Assembly (NCBI GenBank): GCA_028565635.1
Contig: JAOXYB010064689.1
Span: forward strand, 1 to 10,360
From: Phoronis ovalis
Taxonomy: Eukaryota; Phoronida; Phoronidae
Direction: 5' to 3'
Length of the DNA stretch: 10,360 nt
Shown: one piece after another, positions 1 to 7,985 of the stretch
Layout: every line of letters begins with the position of its first letter
Position numbering within the stretch: the first letter of the stretch is position 1
Program-made: the position numbers and the translations under genes
The notes under the pieces: model-generated
The model's database searches: none
What the model was told of the DNA's origin: nothing
The model's input: only the letters and a program-made list of their open reading frames with translations

Positions 1-981
1 TTATCTCCAGTTACCTTGAAACCTGTATGAAGGAGCAACGCAACAAACATGAAATTGTTTTTTAAAATCTGTTACCAGGACAACAAGAAGTTTGGCCTGT
101 GATATATAAGTTGACACTTTAAAAGTATCTCTTGATGATTCTGTTGACGCATTCTATGAAAAATAATCTTTTTATCATATAGTTTTTGCCAAATTCAAAC
201 TAAAAAGTTAACTTGATTTGCAAAATATTGCACGTATTAGGTACAAAAACAGTTTTTTTAGGCAATTGTTGATGCTATGCCATGAGAGGGTACTATCAAC
301 TAGCAGAAAAATAGAATTGCAAAACTAATAACCATTCATTGTTGTATAAGCTGACCAAATTTAATCCCGATACTAAGTACAGAACCTTATCTAATAAATG
401 GGCGAAGTTGTGCATAGGAACTCTTCCCAGATCTCTAGTCTAGGTGGTAAGGATGGCAACAAATCATTGTATGGTTCATATTGACCGTTTTTAAACCTCC
501 ACAGCCCCCAAAACTGCCACATCCCCCCCTATTTCCACCACAGTTATTGCTACACCTGTTGTGTTAGCAGAATCTTATGAAAGAGTAGTAAATTAGTGTT
601 AAACTCAGGCTTTATATGGTTAATCCTCAGAACCAAATGGCCAAAAGGTGCAGATGTAATTTTTTCAACTGCGATATGTTAAGGTTAATAGAAGATTCAA
701 GTGACAAATGTTGCAAACCTAGAAGACAGAAGCTCTTACTTTATAAGGGCAGTAATTGATAGGATCTGTTAATTTTATTTACCTGGCATTGCTTGAGTAA
801 TTTGAAGGTGAAGGGCATAAGTGGGCAAATGTTATAGGTTGAATGGTATTTTAGAATGGCCTTGAAAAGTGGTTTGTTCCACACTGATGGAAAAATAGGG
901 ATTCATAGTATTATTTTTGTTACCTGTCAGTACCAGCAATAATTCTGATTCTTTTGTAGTATTCTACTTATGATTTTCTAG
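1..981 (+). other. Upstream ESCO intron, no recognisable gene
   Basis: This is AT-rich sequence with frequent stops in all frames. The acceptor for exon a ends at 981. I looked for the preceding ESCO exon (zinc finger or GWK...DG motif) and saw none. A short C-rich patch at 500-545 (CCCCCCTATTTCCACC) has no assigned role. Confidence 0.6.
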
Positions 982-1059
982 GTTGAGGAAGTGAATGAAA
1001 TAGTTGACAAAGAGTTGGGGTTTCTTCATGTATCCAAAGGTAGCCAGGAAAACAGGCAG
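982..1059 (+). CDS. ESCO: ESCO exon a (first coding exon in the window, 78 bp)
   Basis: This exon encodes 26 residues, beginning [14 protein letters not shown], the conserved helix of the ESCO acetyltransferase domain. The acceptor is TTTTCTAG at 974-981. The donor is CAG|GTAATC at 1057-1065, a weaker match than the other donors. It starts and ends in phase 0. The preceding exon should carry the family's GWK...DG...LP stretch. I searched 1-981 and did not find it. Confidence 0.93.
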
Positions 1060-4000
1060 GTAATCATTCCTCTTGTGGAATTCTTTTTCAATTCATAGTC
1101 ATTGAAATCTTCCTTATTAAAAATGCACATTAGGAACAGAACTATATTTTAAACCAGACAGCACCTTATCTCATGTAAACAATGCATTTAACTTAATTCA
1201 TATTTTGAAGGGGGATTTAGCGATCTTAGTATAATGTAAAAAATTGTGGGAAAAAGATCAGTCACTACAAAGTTAAATCCAACTGAACCCATCTTTTACT
1301 TATTTTTATGTAAATCTACATCTTCACTTTTGCAATTTTAAGGTTTATTCTTATTCACAGAAATAGATTCATAGCATGTAACTAGTTTTAACTTATAAAA
1401 ATTTGCTAATATTGGTTGTCCCAAAAATTAATAATTGACACTAAATCATTATGCAATTTTACATTGCCTTGGAAATCTGGTAAAGCATCGTTGTCATTAA
1501 TAAAGGTACATTTCCAAATTACTCTTAGTATTTGATATTGGTTAGCCAACAACAATAAAGATTGGCTGTGTGCGAAGGTTGTTTAGTTGATAGCATTTCT
1601 GTGCAATCTTTGCTGGAAAATTTACCAAAGTTGTAGTAAACGTAATATCAAAGTCAAACATTTTCTTATATTTCAGACATTTTTATACATCTCAGCAGAT
1701 AAAAAGATTGTTGGAGTTTGTATAGCAGAGCATATTTTTGAGGTAAGTGTAACTGTTTTTTTCAAACACTTAGAATGTGATGTCAGTCATGCTCATGAGT
1801 ATGGGAAAAAGTTCTGTTTCAATTGGCTTGTGAGTATATAGAAAAATAGCCTCTATACATCACATGTTATGTAGTTGTATGGTGCTTTGTCTTCATCAAC
1901 TATAATACTCTTAATCATGTAATCTTGTTTTCTTATTTGATAACGAAAAAGGAAGTGAATCTGCCCCTTTATTTAAAATCAACATTTACTCAAAATCCTT
2001 TGATTTTGAGTCGAATGTATAAATTTTGAAGAAGGAAAAGGAGCTGTTTCCTTATTCAATTTTGAGTCGGATGTTTTGAAAAGGAACAAAACCATTTCAT
2101 TTTTCTTAATCCAAATGTTGGTTTTTGAATAAAGAAAATGAACATATTTCAGTTTTCATTTTTAGATTGAAGGTTTCAGTAAAGAAAAGAGTATCCTAGT
2201 ACAAGGGTCTTGAGAACTAAAAGTTTTATTTTAAAGTTCTAATGTTTCAGTAAAAAGAGAATCAACTCTTATTCATCACCAACATTTGAATAAGGAAAAA
2301 GGAAATGGTTCCTCTTTCCTTATTGGACTCAAAATAAGGAAATATCTTTTTTATTCAAAATTAAAAACATTTGAATAAGGAAATGATTCCTTTTGCTTAG
2401 ATACAAAATTAAATAAGGAAAAAGGAAATGTTTTTATCCATCTTCGGCTCAAAATTGGGGTTCTCAAGACCCAAACTAGGATTCTCTTTCTTGTAACCCT
2501 CAATCGAATAAGGAAATAACTTTGTTTCCCTTAATTAAAAATGCAAAGGAAATACTTTCTTTTCTCTTGTTGAGTAAAAGGGAACTAACATTATTGTCAA
2601 ATAATGTCGTGACACTTTCCTGGAGTGAATTTTACAAAAGGTTATCCTTTCATGGACTTGAAAAGCTTCTTGAACCTCTTGGACTTGAAACATGAAAAAG
2701 TATGCCTTTTTGTGCAGAGTCGTCCTGCTAGGTAATACATGCAAACTTTTTTTTCCCTTTGCTTGGCATTAGCAACCATTAGATAAAAATAGAAAACACG
2801 ACATGATTGTAGTCCTGACACATTGCTGTGAAAGCACAAAATTTCTAAACAATCAACCATTACTTTATTAGCTCATTCAGTCATGTGACTTATGGAGCTA
2901 TATGTTATGATATCGATGGAATGTGTCCGAAACGTCTGTAAATTGCAAGAATGGCAAATATTCGTATGTAAATGTGGTGATTTGTTTACTGAAGTAGACT
3001 TATGTGAATAGATAATTGATTTAACATGTGGTTTCCATATTAGGGTGAAGTGTGCGACGTAGTGCATATATAGGAAGACACGTGACCTGGCCCTGAAATC
3101 TGCATACTTACAATTTTACAATATAAAAGTAACACTTTTTACCATATTCTGCAACCCGAATGAGGAATTCTAGCCAGAAAATAGTTTGCAAATGTCCTCC
3201 TATCCAAGCACCAGCCAGGTTGAGTATATATTCGAAAGGGTGAACCTTCTAATGCATTTTAAATATAATTTATCCATATGTTCAAAAACTGCTATAATTA
3301 GCAAACTTTCACAATATTTTTTAATATAATGCAAGTTTCACTAAAAATTAAAAAAACAATGCTGTGTAGTTTAATAATTTTATTCAACATATTAATCATT
3401 TTCTTCAACACTTCACATTTTAAAAGTTGGACTATTCCGCATAGTTGAATAGCCATATGTTACTATTTTCATTCACGAAACCAATTACAAGTTTCTTAGT
3501 TGGCAATAAAACACAAAAGTTGGTTTGGGATTTCATTCAGAACAATCAATTGTAACCAGTATTCAGACACATTTTTAGGGGATGCCTGTTAAGGATGCTC
3601 TTCCTTGGTAGACAGTAATTGTTGTACATAATTTTTTATTCCACTAATGGTGCGACCGATTTTATTGAATTTTGTATGAATACACTCTGCACCATGTTCA
3701 GAATGAAATCCCAAGCCAACTTTATACTGCTTGATCCATGGTCCTCTAGTAAATGTTGCTTTAAGGTAATTCTAACATCAGGAAATTTGTTTCTAAAATG
3801 TTTCATATATTTTTTGATGGATTTTTCTATTAGAGGAAATCCTGCTTCAGGAATTGGCTGTTCGTGACTAGTTAATTTACCTCCAAATGACCTTTTTAAA
3901 TGAAGTTCAACAATTACCTTTACTATGCATGTAAATCAACAAAGTTTACAAAATATCCATCAAATTTAAAAGACAAGGAATGCTACATAATTACAAAATT

Positions 4001-6812
4001 TTGTATTTTTAAGTACTTTTATTTATGTCACAATTCTCAACCGTTGCTTCCATTCTGAATGAGATTCTTCTCAGTCATCAACCGCTTCTTTGTTAAAGCC
4101 ACCTCTCATGTATCATGAATATACCTCTGAAGGGTTGATTTTGTGGATTCTTGGTTTTTGTACACCTCACAATGTGCCACAGCACACCTGCAATAAGACA
4201 AAAAAAAGAAACACTTCTGTTTCCAGTATCGTGGGACTTTTCAAAATGGCCTGGTGACCAGGCTTTGTTTTCAGTGAAAACGGAAAAAATTTTGGTTTCA
4301 ATATCATGTCTCTCAAAGAATGACATGGTGACCAGATCTGTTTTATAAAGCATTATTGTAACTACTACACCACAGATGAGCATGTACAAAATAATAACAA
4401 TCAAACTTTACTAACAATTATGCAATAATGTGAAAGCAAATATACCCGCGGGGTACTTGTCAGAAAAGTTGGTAGAGCTGTGCACAACAGGGTGAAAACC
4501 CTGACCCTGTAGTAAATAAAGATCACCAAAAATATACCCTGCCATAAGTAAAAACTTGAAAAACATACCCTGTCGTAAATAACTCTCCCGGAATAGATAC
4601 CGTGTAAAATTCACTTGTAAATTATATACTCTGTGGTAAATAAATATGGAAAAACTTACAAACCTTAATTTTTCGTACCTGTCGTAAATGCGTTTTCCAA
4701 TAAATATACCCTGTGGTAAATAAGGCTTTGAGAAGCGTGACAAACAATCTATGGTAAATGCGGGAGCTGAAAAAAGGGGACCTATTGGGCGACACATATA
4801 TATAGTGACTTTGAATGACAGTACCCTCCAGGCAAATATAGTAATAACACAGAAAATGTATATACAACCTGAGACTATTATAACTACTTTTGAGTTCACT
4901 GTAGCAAATATGTGGATTGTGGTGGCCATTTTGAATAGTGCTACAACAAATGGCTGCTATTTCTTCAGTATACTCTGTGACTGTGTAAATGTTATCAAAT
5001 GAATTTGCTTTCCACATAAAATTATTCCTTGTACACCAAAACAGCATTTATACAATAACTGGAAGCCAAGATATAAACATTCCAAATTTCTGGTGGCCAT
5101 TTCAGTAGCAATTTTAAGGATTCTGGCAGCCATTTTGAATAGTGCCACCTGGTGGAGTTAGCCCACACTTTTGCTAGGTTTACTCCACCAATTTGTTTAC
5201 AATTCAAAGATCAAAACCACCTTCAAACCCTGCTTACAGTGACTTGGTCACGGGACCCCTGGATTTGCCTCTACTATATTGTTCTGCTTTTTGAAGTAAT
5301 AAACAAAAATTGACTATGGTTAAGCCCAGACATTGGTTGAGAAGGCACAGAACACACTACAAGTTGAGCAGACCATATTTAACTATTTTTTAATTCAAAT
5401 TTCCGTATGTATAAGAAACATTTGAAGCTGAAACATACCAAGCATTGCTGTTACATAATTTATAGAGCCACTTGCTCCACTTATTAACAGAATAGAAATT
5501 GATGATCACAAATGGAGAAGCTTGGCTGCCGTTTTGAAAAGGCTTGCTCGAAAATAAAAATTGCAGACATGCCGCAAGCTTATATAAAACAGTGGTGAAA
5601 AAAATGGATAAAAAATAATAGTTTTGCAACATATAAAATCTATCTCACAGAATACTGTAAGATCCCTATATAAAACGTTTTTAATGCTTACCAGTAAATT
5701 TTGTTTGCTCTGCCTTATTTGATGTGCTTATTATTTTTAATAGCCTTGTTTTGAGTTTAAAATATTGCAAATGAGAATATGCTTACTTTTATTGTGAACT
5801 GGCAAATTATTGGAATATAACTAGTGATTGTAAAGCTAAAAGAAACGTTTGTCCGAGTATGGTGCGATAGAGATAATTTTAATATATTGCAGCTTTCATC
5901 AGTGCCCAAATGGATTGAATAGGTTTGCTTGTCACGTGTGACAGCCAAAAAATAAGACTGACCCGCGTTGTATGAAACCACCCATACGAGTTGAATCTTT
6001 TTTTGTTATTTAGAAAAAAAAAACACTTAACCCACAAGTTTAAAATCACCTGCACTGATACAGGAAACAGAAGTGGGCTTTTCAGAGACCAGTGGAACAA
6101 ACTTTCGAAGACTAAACTAGTTCTTGTCAATTTGGTTTGCTTTACTAGGAATGCACTTGAAGTAAAACATTTGAACCTGTGGTAAATTGTGACTTCATTG
6201 ACATTATCCATAGGGGTAGGGATACTAGCATATAAGTCATCGTTTCTCCAGATATTTTGCTCTTGTGACTATGAATAACATTGTGATGCATCTTTAAGGG
6301 CTATCATGTGATATCTGTTAGTGATGTGACCACTGAAAGAGCATGGTGTTGTAGCTCCCAACCTCAACCTGTCACTTGTGGGATTAGCAGAATATGGGTG
6401 AGCAGACAAAGCAGACGAAATAATATAGCAAGCAGACTTTTAAACTGCATTAGGTAGGTTTGTGCTTTAAAAATTACATTTGTGATTTGAGTTCCAGTTA
6501 TCTTTTACTCAGTGGTTACTCTCTATAACTTTGCAAGTGTTTTATTCTGGTAATTATCAGGATACTGAAACTGAGGCTTAGTATGGAAAATCTGATTATC
6601 TAACAACCATTAGGACATCTGTAGGAGTTACCTTGAGTATTATTGCTGACTCGTAATTTTCCACATTTTTGCTATTCTGTTACAGGTGTCACTTTATTCA
6701 TGGTGTACATTTAGAAGTTACTGAGATTGCATTTTCAGACCCTACTCCTGATGGAAAACTGTTTGCAGAAAAGTACACTGGAATGAAAAACTTTCTTGTT
6801 TATAAGTTGTGA
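982..6812 (+). CDS. ESCO: ESCO/Eco1 cohesin N-acetyltransferase, C-terminal part; join(982-1059,1677-1742,6299-6453,6686-6812)
   Basis: This is the 3' end of the gene for the acetyl-CoA-dependent enzyme that acetylates SMC3 on the cohesin ring in S phase, in the nucleus. The four exons total 426 nt: 141 codons plus TGA. Splice phases are 0, 0 and 2, and all three introns are GT...AG. Family motifs appear in order: [14 protein letters not shown] (residues 1-14), [12 protein letters not shown] (35-46), CGISRIWV (75-82), RRNNIASR (87-94, acetyl-CoA loop) and [15 protein letters not shown] (113-127), ending NFLVYKL. Ser78 and Asp118 are 40 residues apart, the spacing I recall for human ESCO1 Ser770 and Asp810, which are implicated in catalysis. 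The zinc finger and start of the fold are missing because the window begins inside an upstream intron. I cannot tell whether this is the ESCO1 or ESCO2 type; many invertebrates have one gene. There are no internal stops, so it looks functional. Confidence 0.95.
1060..1676 (+). other. ESCO intron 1 in the window (617 bp)
   Basis: A phase-0 intron between exons a and b, GTAATC...TTTCAG. It is AT-rich with a T-rich 3' end. No repeat or embedded coding signal was seen. Confidence 0.8.
1677..1742 (+). CDS. ESCO: ESCO exon b (66 bp)
   Basis: This micro-exon encodes 22 residues, including the beta strands TFLYIS and [14 protein letters not shown] of the acetyltransferase fold. The acceptor is TATATTTCAG (1667-1676) and the donor is GAG|GTAAGTG, a near-consensus site. 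It is phase 0 on both sides. The open frame extends in both directions past the splice sites (1587-1841), but the flanking residues do not resemble the family, so the exon limits are set by splice sites and homology. Confidence 0.95.
1988..2011. repeat. Perfect 10-bp stem hairpin
   Basis: ACTCAAAATC at 1988-1997, loop CTTT, then GATTTTGAGT at 2002-2011. It lies at the left edge of the repeat cluster and contains its second repeat word. Confidence 0.75.
2165..2505. mobile_element. Foldback/MITE-like element with ~50-bp inverted arms
   Basis: The left arm 2165-2217 (GATTGAAGGTTT...GTCTTGAGAAC) is the imperfect reverse complement of the right arm 2460-2505 (GTTCTCAAGAC...CCCTCAATC). The best-matching core is TCCTAGT...GGGTCTTGAGAAC. 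The interior is made of the AATAAGGAAA repeats. No clear target-site duplication could be assigned. The superfamily is unknown. Confidence 0.65.
2289..2324. repeat. 16-bp stem hairpin at the centre of the foldback
   Basis: The arm at 2289-2304 (AATAAGGAAAAAGGAA) pairs with 2309-2324 with one mismatch, around the loop ATGG. It shows that the repeat word occurs as a close inverted pair. Confidence 0.75.
2581..3588. other. Intronic stretch with no supported feature
   Basis: Several short minus-strand open frames (2535-3067) show no family motif and overlap one another in different frames. I see no inverted repeat comparable with those elsewhere, no RNA gene and no splice-bounded homology. It is AT-rich ESCO intron sequence. 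Confidence 0.6.
3589..3935 (-). pseudogene. Antisense remnant of a transposon-like protein (LEDH / GLGFHSE motifs), frameshifted
   Basis: Read on the minus strand from about 3935, one frame gives a helical segment with [12 protein letters not shown] (3804-3839) and then [10 protein letters not shown], ending near 3738. The next frame continues with [15 protein letters not shown], then HGAECIH, FNKI, and stops at 3589-3591. The break at LEDH fits a small deletion of about 7-8 nt. The layout (a K-x-H-x-LEDH motif, then GLGF-x-SE-x-GAE-x-IH about 10-15 residues later) resembles the C-terminal region of multi-copy proteins I associate with invertebrate transposons, but I cannot name the superfamily. 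No start codon, upstream domains or terminal repeats were found, so it is a dead fragment inside ESCO intron 2. Confidence 0.65.
3936..4499. other. Intronic stretch, no gene seen
   Basis: Open frames on both strands at 4093-4404 are mutual shadows without recognisable motifs. The palindrome CCTGGTGACCAGG (4250-4262) and the related GGTGACCAG near 4328 are the only internal repeats noted. The segment at 4212-4230 matches 6057-6075 in inverted orientation at 18 of 19 bases. Confidence 0.55.
4500..4760. repeat. Degenerate ~31-bp minisatellite, unit ATACCCTGTGGTAAATAA
   Basis: Eight diverged copies of the word start near 4503, 4536, 4567, 4599, 4628, 4677, 4707 and 4750. Most are spaced 29-33 bp apart, with two longer gaps of 49 and 43. 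The minus strand is open for 172 codons across it and repeats words such as LPQG. However, the spacing is not a multiple of three and the units fall in different frames, so I treat it as non-coding. A lone related copy lies at about 6174-6186. Confidence 0.75.
4914..4944. repeat. GGCCATTTTG repeat, copy 1
   Basis: This 31-base segment (GGATTGTGG...GAATAGTGCTAC) matches 5118-5148 at 27 of 31 positions in direct orientation. A looser relative, ATGGCTGCTATTTCTTCAG, follows at 4950. Confidence 0.7.
5088..5148. repeat. GGCCATTTTG repeat, copies 2 and 3 in tandem
   Basis: TTCTGGTGGCCAT at 5088 and TTCTGGCAGCCAT at 5121 are 33 bp apart. The second extends into the 31-base segment shared with 4914-4944. 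This suggests a short array partly erased by divergence. No function is inferred. Confidence 0.6.
5150..5190. repeat. 9-bp inverted repeat with 23-base spacer
   Basis: TGGTGGAGT at 5150-5158 is the exact reverse complement of ACTCCACCA at 5182-5190. It directly follows the GGCCATTTTG repeat and may mark the end of the same repeat family. Confidence 0.5.
5191..6298. other. Remaining part of ESCO intron 2, no gene seen
   Basis: AT-rich. Overlapping open frames at 5390-6211 on both strands carry no family motif and no splice-consistent homology. The segment 6057-6075 is the inverted partner of 4212-4230. The 3' end supplies the acceptor CTTTAAG for exon c. Confidence 0.6.
6299..6453 (+). CDS. 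ESCO: ESCO exon c (155 bp, core catalytic exon)
   Basis: This exon encodes GYHVIS, then ERAW, the core strand CGISRIWV and the acetyl-CoA binding segment [14 protein letters not shown]. The acceptor is ATCTTTAAG (6290-6298), with a weak pyrimidine tract. The donor is TTAG|GTAGGT. It starts in phase 0 and ends with two bases of an Arg codon completed by the first base of the next exon. The vertebrate loop I recall carries basic residues after the two Arg; here there are Asn-Asn (residues 89-90), a mild departure. It lies 4.6 kb from exon b and is easy to miss because the ORF is short. Confidence 0.94.
6454..6685 (+). other. ESCO intron 3 (232 bp)
   Basis: A phase-2 intron, GTAGGT...CTGTTACAG, interrupting the Arg codon after LLNCI. 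No embedded features were seen. Confidence 0.88.
6686..6812 (+). CDS. ESCO: ESCO exon d (terminal coding exon, 127 bp including TGA)
   Basis: The first base completes the split Arg codon, then the exon reads CHFIHG, the family signature [15 protein letters not shown] and the C-terminal FLVYKL before TGA at 6810-6812. The acceptor TTCTGTTACAG (6675-6685) is good. Asp118, in SDPTP, is the proposed catalytic acid/base position. The stop is a few residues earlier than the Asn-Phe-type tail I recall in vertebrate proteins, which is a normal length difference. Confidence 0.96.
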
Positions 6813-6882
6813 TTTTCCTAGCAACAGAAATTTGATTATTCTTGGTTAGAATATTAATATTTCTAAGAAAGTAAACATTTGT

Positions 6883-6904
6883 AACATCAGTAACAACTGA
6901 TGTT
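6883..6904 (+). repeat. 9-bp stem, 4-base loop hairpin in the ESCO 3' UTR
   Basis: AACATCAGT at 6883-6891 is followed by the loop AACA and the exact reverse complement ACTGATGTT at 6896-6904. It would form in the mRNA 70-90 nt after the stop codon. No known regulatory class is recognised. Confidence 0.6.
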
Positions 6905-6979
6905 TTATGTATTGTTTGTGACAAAAAAGTTATAATGTTTGAATGCTAAAATATATTTAGAAAAGCACTTTGTTATATG

Positions 6980-7817
6980 CCACGTAAATATATTTTCAAA
7001 TTAAATAAAATTGTACGTATTGTACGGTATATATAAATAGAGTGGAATTTCTGCGTGTTAAGAATGGTCTGGACAATGACCCTCAATTTTGTCTTAAATG
7101 TATTGCCACCTGTCGTCAAAACACAATGATAAAACAGATTACAACAATGAAATAAAATGACAAAAAAACTCTGTCTTATTTTCTGAAAATTCTAATACTA
7201 ACAAACTGAGCGCTTATACATTAAAATCAGGTTCCTAACTTAAATCCGCAAGGCTATGAGATTTCTGGATTACTACTTGTGCTAAACAAGCTTTGCATAT
7301 CGGACCATCTAGACATAAATTTTGCATACATACATATTCATGGCCATGTCATTGAAAGCATGGTATCAACAGAGTAACACTGCTGAAATGTAGTTATCTT
7401 ATTTATTTGCGTATTACTTAAAAAAGTAATCAAACAATTTCTTTGAAATTTGGAGATGGAATGAACAACAAACTATAAAGTATTGTTTTCCTATTTTTAT
7501 GGTATATTCTAATGAAAATTATTAAATGGTGCCGTGGCAATCATTTTAAAACATTTTTATGAAAATGTGATAAACTACCTTTTTTCAGCAATAATTCTTA
7601 TTATAGATAACGATACGCATTATGGTGTTAAATGTGCGTTTAGAGATATATTTTGAGAAAAAATTAAACATGTTTTGACGACAGGTGGCAATACATTTAA
7701 GTCAAAGAAATTGAGGGTCATTGTCCAGACCATTCTTAACACGCAGAAATTCCACTCTATTTATATATACTGTATAATACGTACAATTTTATTTAATTTG
7801 AAAATATATTTACGTGG
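6980..7817. mobile_element. 838-bp non-autonomous inverted-repeat transposon with ~145-bp arms
   Basis: The left arm 6980-7123 (CCACGTAAATATATTTTC...) and right arm 7671-7817 (...GAAAATATATTTACGTGG) are reverse complements over about 145 bp. By eye there are only a few substitutions and one small indel near 7088 and 7705. The ~547-bp interior has no open frame and no protein motif, so it cannot move by itself. A clean target duplication is not visible; TA occurs close to both ends but not at exactly equivalent positions. Long arms around a non-coding core fit a MITE or foldback element. Arm similarity implies a fairly recent insertion next to the ESCO 3' end. Confidence 0.9.
7004..7009 (+). 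promoter_or_regulatory. Polyadenylation signal AATAAA
   Basis: This is the first canonical AATAAA downstream of the ESCO stop codon (195 nt away). It sits inside the left arm of the inverted-repeat element, so it came with the element or evolved within it. The right arm carries the same signal in the opposite orientation (about 7788-7793), able to serve a minus-strand transcript. Confidence 0.6.
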
Positions 7818-7983
7818 TTAATTTTTTTCAACCGTTTGTTTTAAAATCAACAAGAAATTATTTCACAGGTTTCCTGAACGACAGCAAATGATGTTATATT
7901 ATGTTAACAATTTGAAACAAAGTGTCAAACAATAAACAAACAAGGCTCCCTTCTCTAATAAGATAGGATTCTAGTGATATACG
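7818..7983 (-). pseudogene. Possible continuation of the DIRS remnant
   Basis: Minus-strand reading after the mariner-like insertion begins with residues compatible with the YVSW segment that follows RNase H in DIRS polyproteins. Around 7850-7895 short pieces (SFAVV, CEIIS, then KTNG in another frame) are compatible with the following region. Every piece is short and frameshifted, so this is a tentative extension based on collinearity. Confidence 0.3.
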
Positions 7984-7985
7984 TA

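Larger units (their letters stand above)
1945..2580. repeat. Degenerate short-motif repeat cluster (AATAAGGAAA and ATTTTGAGTCG words)
   Basis: The word GAATAAGGAAA recurs in direct form near 2288, 2374, 2412 and 2505, with a variant at 2128. It recurs inverted (TTTCCTTATT) near 2048 and 2315. A second word, ATTTTGAGTCG, recurs at 2003 and 2059, with inverted relatives at 2326 and 2449. The cluster contains a 341-bp foldback and two sharp hairpins listed separately. It probably represents a decayed foldback transposon or nested copies of one. No protein is encoded. Confidence 0.7.
1743..6298 (+). other. ESCO intron 2 (4,556 bp, repeat-rich)
   Basis: A phase-0 intron, GTAAGTG...CTTTAAG, splitting the acetyltransferase fold between IAEHIFE and GYHVIS. 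It is at least seven times longer than either neighbouring intron. It carries the foldback cluster, the antisense remnant, the minisatellite and the GGCCATTTTG repeats listed separately, which explain a good part of its size. Confidence 0.85.
6813..7025 (+). other. ESCO: ESCO 3' UTR (inferred extent)
   Basis: This AT-rich sequence follows the TGA. It contains a short hairpin at 6883-6904 and no AATAAA until 7004-7009, which already lies inside the inverted-repeat element starting at 6980. The cleavage point is inferred to fall 10-30 bases after that signal. A GT-rich stretch around 7013-7030 could serve as the downstream element. Confidence 0.55.

Noticed and set aside
885-930. Possible upstream ESCO exon containing DGKIG
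   Set aside because: Surrounding residues do not fit the family's GWK...DG segment and no donor site lies in the right place.
1587-1841. 84-codon + strand open frame starting at 1587
   Set aside because: Only 1677-1742 shows ESCO homology and it is bounded by good splice sites; the rest of the frame is intron read-through.
2535-3067. Three overlapping minus-strand open frames, one with a CHSC-like pattern
   Set aside because: A single short Cys/His-like pattern is not enough to call a zinc finger; no neighbours or homology support it.
4093-4404. Opposed open frames on both strands
   Set aside because: Neither shows motifs or splice-supported homology; they are mutual shadows in AT-rich intron.
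4411-4929. 172-codon minus-strand open frame with repeated LPQG-like peptides
   Set aside because: It coincides with the ~31-bp minisatellite, whose unit spacing is not a multiple of three, and has no recognisable domain.
5879-6211. 110-codon minus-strand open frame
   Set aside because: No recognisable motif, low complexity around 6000-6025, and it overlaps another frame with equally little support.
6970-7825. TA as target duplication for the 838-bp element
   Set aside because: TA occurs near both ends but at positions differing by one base relative to the arms, so the duplication is left unassigned.
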